Positions 6,124-9,145 of a stretch of 9,145 nucleotides of DNA are shown here, piece by piece. The position numbers and the translations under genes were made by a program. The stretch is from assembly GCA_049700195.1 (NCBI GenBank), contig JBNAVY010000063.1, positions 1 through 9,145 on the forward strand. The letters run 5' to 3'. Source of the DNA: JBNAVY01 sp049700195. Its GTDB lineage: Bacteria; Bacillota; Thermoanaerobacteria; Thermoanaerobacterales; Thermoanaerobacteraceae. Positions within the stretch are counted from its first letter, which is position 1, and every line of letters begins with the position of its first letter. The notes beneath the pieces are model-generated. The model saw nothing but the letters and a program-made list of their open reading frames with translations, ran no database searches and was not told where the DNA came from.

Positions 6124-6208
6124 TGGGCGAAGCCCGAAAAAATTTTTTCTCTAGAGCCTTTGAAGACCTAGGGGTTCAAAGGTTCTAGAGAAAAGCTTAC
6201 AGTATCCC
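6124..6208. mobile_element. Probable right end of the truncated IS256-family copy
   Basis: Downstream of the transposase stop come a small GGGC-GAA-GCCC hairpin (6125-6135), an AAAAAATTTTTT palindrome (6137-6148), a 20-bp hairpin (6145-6194) and then AGTATCCC ending at 6208. Read outward-in on the minus strand, the end is GGGATACTGTAAGC, resembling an IS256-type terminal repeat. No matching left copy is visible in the window, so the exact boundary is a guess. Confidence 0.35.
6145..6194 (-). terminator. Strong 20-bp hairpin, intrinsic terminator for minus-strand transcription
   Basis: TTTTCTCTAGAGCCTTTGAA (6145-6164) pairs along its full length with 6175-6194, the only non-Watson-Crick pair being G6156-T6183. 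The loop is 10 bases (GACCTAGGGG). On the minus strand the stem is followed by AA and then six T's (complement of 6137-6142), giving terminator form for transcripts from the replication-relaxation gene 180 bp upstream. On the plus strand there is no T-run after it. It lies inside the IS256 remnant, where it could also shield the element from outside transcription. Confidence 0.5.
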
Positions 6209-6372
6209 TAATTAAATATTTTAACCAAAAATATTCACTTTCATGCATAAGATATAGAAAAAAGGTTATACTAAAGATAGAACAGATAAAAATGTTAACT
6301 GATTCTTGCTGAGAAAGAGGATATAATTAATCTAAATACACAAAATATTTTTCCCTCCCTTTTTGTCAAACA
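6209..6372. other. AT-rich spacer, nothing recognised
   Basis: The 164 bases between the IS256 remnant and the end of the replication-relaxation gene hold no open frame of protein-like composition, no clear hairpin and no repeat that I can see. Confidence 0.5.
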
Positions 6373-7605
6373 TCATTTTAAATTTTTCTCAATAATTTCA
6401 TCAGGCAGCACTCCAACAATCTTTTCTGAATCCATCAAATAGAACAAAGCAGAAGGCGTATAAGAAAGCTTTTCAGCCTCAATCCTTGCTCTATCTTCAT
6501 TTAAAACTATAGCGATAGGAGTAACCTGCCCATACCTGCTAATTTTCACTGCTTCTCTGAATCTTTGATAGTTCTTTATATTACCTAAAGTTAGATCTTC
6601 AATTACATATACATGATTAGCATCAACTATTGCAGCACTTGCTGTGCCCGATCCATACAATGTTTGATATTCATACTCTGTTTCATATTTTTTACCCATC
6701 TGATTTGCTATTCTCTCTGCAATCATTTCATTTCTGCTTTTTTCTCCTTCAATGTCAACTTCATATATGTACTCATAAAAACTTGATCTGAAGTTTTCTA
6801 AGCTCATTATATAAAAGTCAATACCTTCTGCACATACTGTTATTTCAGCAGTTGCAACATCAATTATGCTGTCTATTCTTTTATCTTTGTTCTTTCTATT
6901 TTCTGTGTTACATATGAAGAGCACTTTATATTCCTCATCTAGCTCTTTTGATTTTTCTAAAAATTTATTGTACACTTTCATTCTTTGTTTAAGTCTCTTT
7001 GCTGAGTATGTTCCATTGTCTGCCTCTATCAAAAAATTGATGTATCCTGTCTTTGCTGTTGCATCAGGCATTATTTTTGTGTTCTGAAATTCTATTATTG
7101 ATTTTGCTGTATCTTTCCATTCAAATTTTCCTCTTTCTAATGTCTCTAATAATGTGAAGTAGACTTCATTCAGGAATAATTGATGTCTTATTGCTTTTTC
7201 ATCTAATAGATTTTCTGCTGCTGTTCTGTATAGTTCTCTCAAGTTCCCTTCAAGATCTAATTTAAATAAATCTTCATCTCTTAAATCTAATGCTTTATTT
7301 ATTCCTTCATCTGTAAGGTAGTAAAGTTTTTGATACCTCATATTTATTGGATATGATACTGATTCTACATATCCAAAGTCTTTTAATTGTTTCATTTTTT
7401 TGTATGTATAATTTATTTTTGCATTTGTTCTATCCTCTTTCTTATGATAGTATCTGTTTACTTGTTCTATTGTTATGTATCTTAAATCATACAAGTCTGC
7501 AATGAGTAACATTTCTCTGTATCCTATTTCTCCTCTTTTTTTCTTCTCTATCTTTTTTTCTTTTTTATATTTTTTTTCTTTTTCTTCTTGGTTCTTTACT
7601 TTCAA
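6373..7605 (-). CDS. Replication-relaxation family protein (mobile-element maintenance)
   Basis: A 410-aa protein matching the Replic_Relax family, found on plasmids and integrative elements, where members are linked to replication or DNA relaxation. After a Lys/Glu-rich tail (1-26), about 27-110 is a winged helix (REMLLIADLYDLRYITIEQV, then YYLTDEGINKAL). Next come RHQLFLNEVYFTLLE (140-154) and a nuclease-like core with P180-D181, E194/D196 in FLIEADNGT and KRLKQRMKVY (203-212), which resembles a PD-(D/E)xK arrangement. The last 100 residues are unassigned. The start I keep is TTG 7605, with AAGGAG ten bases upstream (7621-7616). The next in-frame ATG (residue 32) would cut into the winged helix. 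A good promoter lies at 7783-7811 and a terminator at 6145-6194. No relaxase or replication initiator accompanies it here. Biochemical activity is not established from sequence. Confidence 0.8.
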   Translation of the reverse strand: MKVKNQEEKEKKYKKEKKIEKKKRGEIGYREMLLIADLYDLRYITIEQVNRYYHKKEDRTNAKINYTYKKMKQLKDFGYVESVSYPINMRYQKLYYLTDEGINKALDLRDEDLFKLDLEGNLRELYRTAAENLLDEKAIRHQLFLNEVYFTLLETLERGKFEWKDTAKSIIEFQNTKIMPDATAKTGYINFLIEADNGTYSAKRLKQRMKVYNKFLEKSKELDEEYKVLFICNTENRKNKDKRIDSIIDVATAEITVCAEGIDFYIMSLENFRSSFYEYIYEVDIEGEKSRNEMIAERIANQMGKKYETEYEYQTLYGSGTASAAIVDANHVYVIEDLTLGNIKNYQRFREAVKISRYGQVTPIAIVLNEDRARIEAEKLSYTPSALFYLMDSEKIVGVLPDEIIEKNLK

Positions 7606-7782
7606 TTCCTTTCATCTCCTTCTTCTCATTTTTTTATTTTTTATCATTTTATTTTTCCAATTCTTTTTCCTTTTTCTGTTTCTTCATCCTCTCCTTCTTT
7701 TTTATTTTTTATCTCTTTTTATTCCAGTAAATTTTTATTAAATCATCTTCATTATTTTTTTCTTTTATCATCTTTTTGTCTT
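7606..7782 (-). promoter_or_regulatory. Purine-rich untranslated leader with a possible 12-aa minileader
   Basis: Transcription from the promoter at 7783-7811 would give a leader of about 170 bases. Its middle and 3' part is almost all A and G on the minus strand, seen as a pyrimidine tract on the plus strand from about 7540 to 7735. Within it, GAAGGAGAGG precedes an ATG at 7687 that opens MKKQKKEKELEK (stop at 7649), spaced closely for ribosome binding. Two more tiny Lys/Arg-rich frames follow (ATG 7647 and ATG 7615), the last overlapping its predecessor as ATGA. Composition alone may create these. Confidence 0.35.
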
Positions 7783-7811
7783 ATTTTAGCATGGATTTTA
7801 AGATTTCTCAA
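7783..7811 (-). promoter_or_regulatory. Vegetative promoter of the replication-relaxation gene
   Basis: On the minus strand TTGAGA (7811-7806) and TAAAAT (7788-7783) are separated by exactly 17 bases, with TGC directly before the -10 as in extended -10 promoters. It points toward the TTG start at 7605, and no gene lies between. Each box differs from the sigma-A consensus by one base. Confidence 0.6.
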
Positions 7812-7941
7812 TAAAATTTATGTGGATTTTTTATTGACTTTTAATTCTTACTGGTAATTGCTTCTGTTTTTTATGTTGAAATTATTAATTTAATTTGCTT
7901 AAAATCTGGGCTTAATTGATCTATTATTCCCTTGAAATACT

Positions 7942-8080
7942 GGTTAAAAAAATGGGTGATTTGGTGCACCAATTTATTATTTTTATTTGCAAATTTGGTT
8001 AAAAACAAAAGGTAAATTATAATAACTTCAAATTTTATTTTATTAACCCATTTTCCTATTTTCTTAATTTGTCATTAACC
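7942..8080. repeat. Iterated GGTTAA boxes around a perfect 12-bp palindrome
   Basis: Between the two divergent promoters lie GGTTAA at 7942-7947 and 7997-8002, and the inverse TTAACC at 8043-8048 and 8075-8080. The second and fourth belong to a longer imperfect inverted pair: AAATTTGGTTAAAAACAAA at 7991 against AAATTAGGTTAATGACAAA read on the minus strand from 8085. TTGGTGCACCAA at 7961-7972 is a perfect palindrome. The region has no coding potential. Operator sites, or an iteron-like origin or partition site, are possible readings. Confidence 0.4.
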
Positions 8081-8119
8081 TAATTTACTTACTTTAATAA
8101 TCAATTTTATATGTATTTA

Positions 8120-8189
8120 TGTATACTGGAAATTAAATTTTAATGTGTATAATATATTTTTGTTGCATGTATAACATGTGTATAGTATA
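8120..8189 (+). repeat. Phased TGTATA repeats overlapping the RHH-operon promoter
   Basis: TGTATA occurs at 8120, 8146, 8168 and 8179. The last three steps are 22 and 11 bases, close to whole helical turns. ATGTGTATAATATA (8143-8156) recurs as ATGTGTATAGTATA (8176-8189), one mismatch, 33 bases on. The second copy covers the spacer and -10 of the promoter at 8163-8191. Short direct repeats placed this way are the usual operator of ribbon-helix-helix repressors that control their own operon, which fits the gene directly downstream. Confidence 0.5.
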
Positions 8190-8191
8190 AT
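8163..8191 (+). promoter_or_regulatory. Sigma-A-type promoter of the RHH / membrane protein / Uma2 operon
   Basis: TTGCAT (8163-8168) and a perfect TATAAT (8186-8191) are 17 bases apart. The strong Shine-Dalgarno AAGGAGGG (8198-8205) begins seven bases after the -10, so the transcript start would fall on or just before it and the leader is very short. The -10 is overlapped by one of the TGTATA direct repeats, so repression by a bound protein would be simple. Confidence 0.7.
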
Positions 8192-8214
8192 GAAATTAAG
8201 GAGGGATTTTTTCC

Positions 8215-8364
8215 ATGAGAGTGCAGATAGTTTTTAGAGAAAAAGCTGACAAAAATATAATTGATTGGTATAATTCATTACCAGAAGGTGATCGTGCAAA
8301 TCAGATTAGATTAATCCTTAAAAAGTATATTCAGGAAGAAAAAGAAAAAAGAAAGGATGATTAG
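8215..8364 (+). CDS. Small ribbon-helix-helix-like DNA-binding protein
   Basis: A 49-residue protein, MRVQIVFREKADKNIIDWYN followed by SLPEGDRANQIRLILKKYIQ and a charged tail. The layout is that of a CopG/Arc-type ribbon-helix-helix: a short beta strand (about 2-8), helix 1 (about 11-21), a loop with LPEGDR, helix 2 (about 27-41). Such proteins act as dimers binding direct repeats and often repress their own operon or control plasmid copy number. It has the best ribosome binding site in the window (AAGGAGGG, nine bases before the ATG). It overlaps or abuts the next gene. The phased repeats at its promoter are the natural candidate operator. Sequence is too short for a firm family call; composition and context support it. 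Confidence 0.7.
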   Translation: MRVQIVFREKADKNIIDWYNSLPEGDRANQIRLILKKYIQEEKEKRKDD

Positions 8365-8365
8365 A

Positions 8366-8878
8366 ATGCCTCTTTTTGATGAAATCCAACAGTGGTTATA
8401 TTCTCCTTTATACTGGTTAATAGATCATTTAAAACTTGATTCATGGTGGAATTATGTAAAACCTTTTTTATTAAATATTTTTCATCATGTAAAAGCTTTA
8501 GATTTTAATTTTATTATATTTGGTATTATAGCTCCTATAGCTCTTATTCTGCTTATCTACAGTTATGTAGTCGAATGGATAGATAATAAAGATAAGATAA
8601 TTACATACACAAAGGATATTAACTCTAATTTGAAAGAGTTGGTTAAAAATGTAGATAAAGATATTTTAAATGACATAAACATGAAAAAATTCACTATAGG
8701 AAAATATGAATTGATGGCAGGACAAAAAACAGTAATAGTAACTAACTGGCATGAACAGTATTCGGGAACAATACTTGGTATGAATAATGTAGGAGTGATT
8801 TACTTACTGCTTGATGAGAAGAATGGAGATGTTTTTGCCCTGGATATTAGAGCGATAAAAATGTTAAACTTAGTGTGA
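8366..8878 (+). CDS. Single-pass membrane protein with Sm/LSm-like C-terminal domain, unnamed
   Basis: A 170-residue protein I do not recognise as a named family. About 1-44 is rich in Trp, Tyr and Leu and may lie on the membrane. About 46-70 (FIIFGIIAPIALILLIYSYV) is a clear membrane segment, followed by a charged helical stretch (about 72-108). About 118-168 is beta-rich: KTVIVTNWHE, YSGTILGMNN, VGVIYLLLDE, GDVFALDIR, AIKMLNLV. Five short strands with a Gly in strand 2 and a hydrophobic third strand recall Sm/LSm (Hfq-like) barrels. That is pattern reading, not a profile match. I prefer ATG 8366, served by AAAGGA at spacing eight, over the in-frame ATG 8357, which abuts its Shine-Dalgarno and would overlap the RHH gene by eight bases. 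It is probably co-transcribed with the RHH gene. Confidence 0.72.
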   Translation: MPLFDEIQQWLYSPLYWLIDHLKLDSWWNYVKPFLLNIFHHVKALDFNFIIFGIIAPIALILLIYSYVVEWIDNKDKIITYTKDINSNLKELVKNVDKDILNDINMKKFTIGKYELMAGQKTVIVTNWHEQYSGTILGMNNVGVIYLLLDEKNGDVFALDIRAIKMLNLV

Positions 8879-8903
8879 GATAATTTTAAAGGAGTGTTGA
8901 ATT

Positions 8904-9110
8904 ATGCCTTTACCAAAAAAAGAGGAAATTTATAATTATGAGGATTATCTAAACTGGCCTGATGATCAAAGAATAGAATTAATTAACGGGCAAATTTATT
9001 TAATGACTTCTCCATCAAGAATACATCAAAAGATACTATTAAGCATAGCTGATCAATTTTATAACTACTTAAAGGGTAAAAACTGTGAAGTAGGTTATCA
9101 ATTTTATTAA
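8904..9110 (+). pseudogene. Uma2-family (DUF820) nuclease, truncated
   Basis: MPLPKKEEIYNYEDYLNWPD followed by QRIELINGQIYLMTSPSRIH is the start of a Uma2-family protein, a PD-(D/E)xK nuclease-fold family usually near 190 residues that multiplies in mobile DNA of Firmicutes and cyanobacteria. The frame ends after 68 residues at CEVGYQFY, just where family members run on into PAPFDVRL-type sequence and, later, the catalytic Asp and (E/D)xK residues. The protein would therefore be inactive. The Shine-Dalgarno (AAAGGAG) and 25-base spacing from the previous gene are intact, so it was once part of the operon. The sequence after the stop is pure AT-rich filler to the end of the window, so truncation by a rearrangement is more likely than a point mutation. 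Confidence 0.75.
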
Positions 9111-9145
9111 AATCTATAAACATTATTAAAAAATTTAATAAAATT
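9100..9145. repeat. 12-bp AT inverted repeat at the window edge
   Basis: AATTTTATTAAA (9100-9111) and TTTAATAAAATT (9134-9145) are exact reverse complements with a 22-base loop. The first arm contains the stop codon of the truncated Uma2 gene. The second arm ends exactly at the end of the sequence given. It may be chance in this composition, or the edge of whatever cut the gene. Confidence 0.3.

Noticed and set aside
6125..6148. GGGC-GAA-GCCC followed by A6T6 as a plus-strand intrinsic terminator
   Set aside because: The stem is only four pairs and the T-run is preceded by six A's that pair with it; it may contribute, but I could not support it as a separate terminator.
6866..7087. Plus-strand open frame opposite the replication-relaxation gene
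   Set aside because: It lies opposite a recognised gene and has the Phe/Leu/Ser composition expected from reverse-complemented Lys/Glu-rich coding sequence.
7613..7647. Tiny frames from ATG 7647 and ATG 7615 as real peptides
   Set aside because: Neither has a usable ribosome binding site at proper spacing, and Lys/Arg-only content follows from the purine tract; kept only as part of the leader observation.
7475..7857. Two overlapping Phe/Ser/Leu-rich plus-strand frames that could pass for membrane proteins
   Set aside because: They are translations of the polypyrimidine tract opposite the purine-rich leader and Lys-rich N-terminus; no ribosome binding site and no real sequence complexity.

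Overview
The window is very AT-rich. Its strong Shine-Dalgarno sites (AAGGAGGG, GGAGAGGAG), GTGA/ATGA-type gene overlaps, Lys/Ile/Asn-rich proteins and mix of IS3-, IS21- and IS256-type debris suggest a low-GC anaerobic Firmicute. A thermophilic clostridial relative (Thermoanaerobacter or Thermoanaerobacterium type) is my guess. This is inference from style; there is no rRNA or other marker gene here.

Layout. (1) 1-394: nested insertion-sequence debris. An IS21-like terminus (1-49) abuts the remains of an IS3-family orfA (41-341, minus), which is broken by one extra base near 233. (2) 557-1453 (plus): an apparently active diguanylate cyclase with an N-terminal Cys-containing sensory region. 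It runs tail to tail, stop codons overlapping, into (3) a three-gene minus-strand operon (5532 to 1450). This encodes a REC*-GGDEF*-REC hub protein whose first REC and GGDEF domains have lost catalytic residues, a membrane-anchored HEAT-repeat protein, and a processive membrane glycosyltransferase of family GT2. The last two genes are translationally coupled. The group looks like a c-di-GMP/phosphorelay-associated exopolysaccharide module in which a phosphorylatable pseudo-cyclase, rather than a PilZ domain, would provide the control.

(4) 5533-6372: intergenic DNA with operator-like repeats, an unexplained nest of competing hairpins (5765-5831), the C-terminal remnant of an IS256-family transposase (5896-6123) and a very strong 20-bp hairpin (6145-6194). 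(5) 6373-9145: a mobile-element-like block. A replication-relaxation family gene (minus) faces away from a plus-strand operon across about 600 bp of AT-rich DNA holding both promoters, a perfect palindrome and iterated motifs. The plus operon encodes a 49-aa ribbon-helix-helix-like protein, a membrane protein whose C-terminus resembles an Sm/LSm barrel, and a truncated Uma2-family nuclease. This block looks like the maintenance region of an integrated plasmid or conjugative element.

Most worth following up: the hub/HEAT/GT2 cassette with its active cyclase, and the divergent replication-relaxation / RHH / membrane-LSm-like unit with its phased operator repeats.
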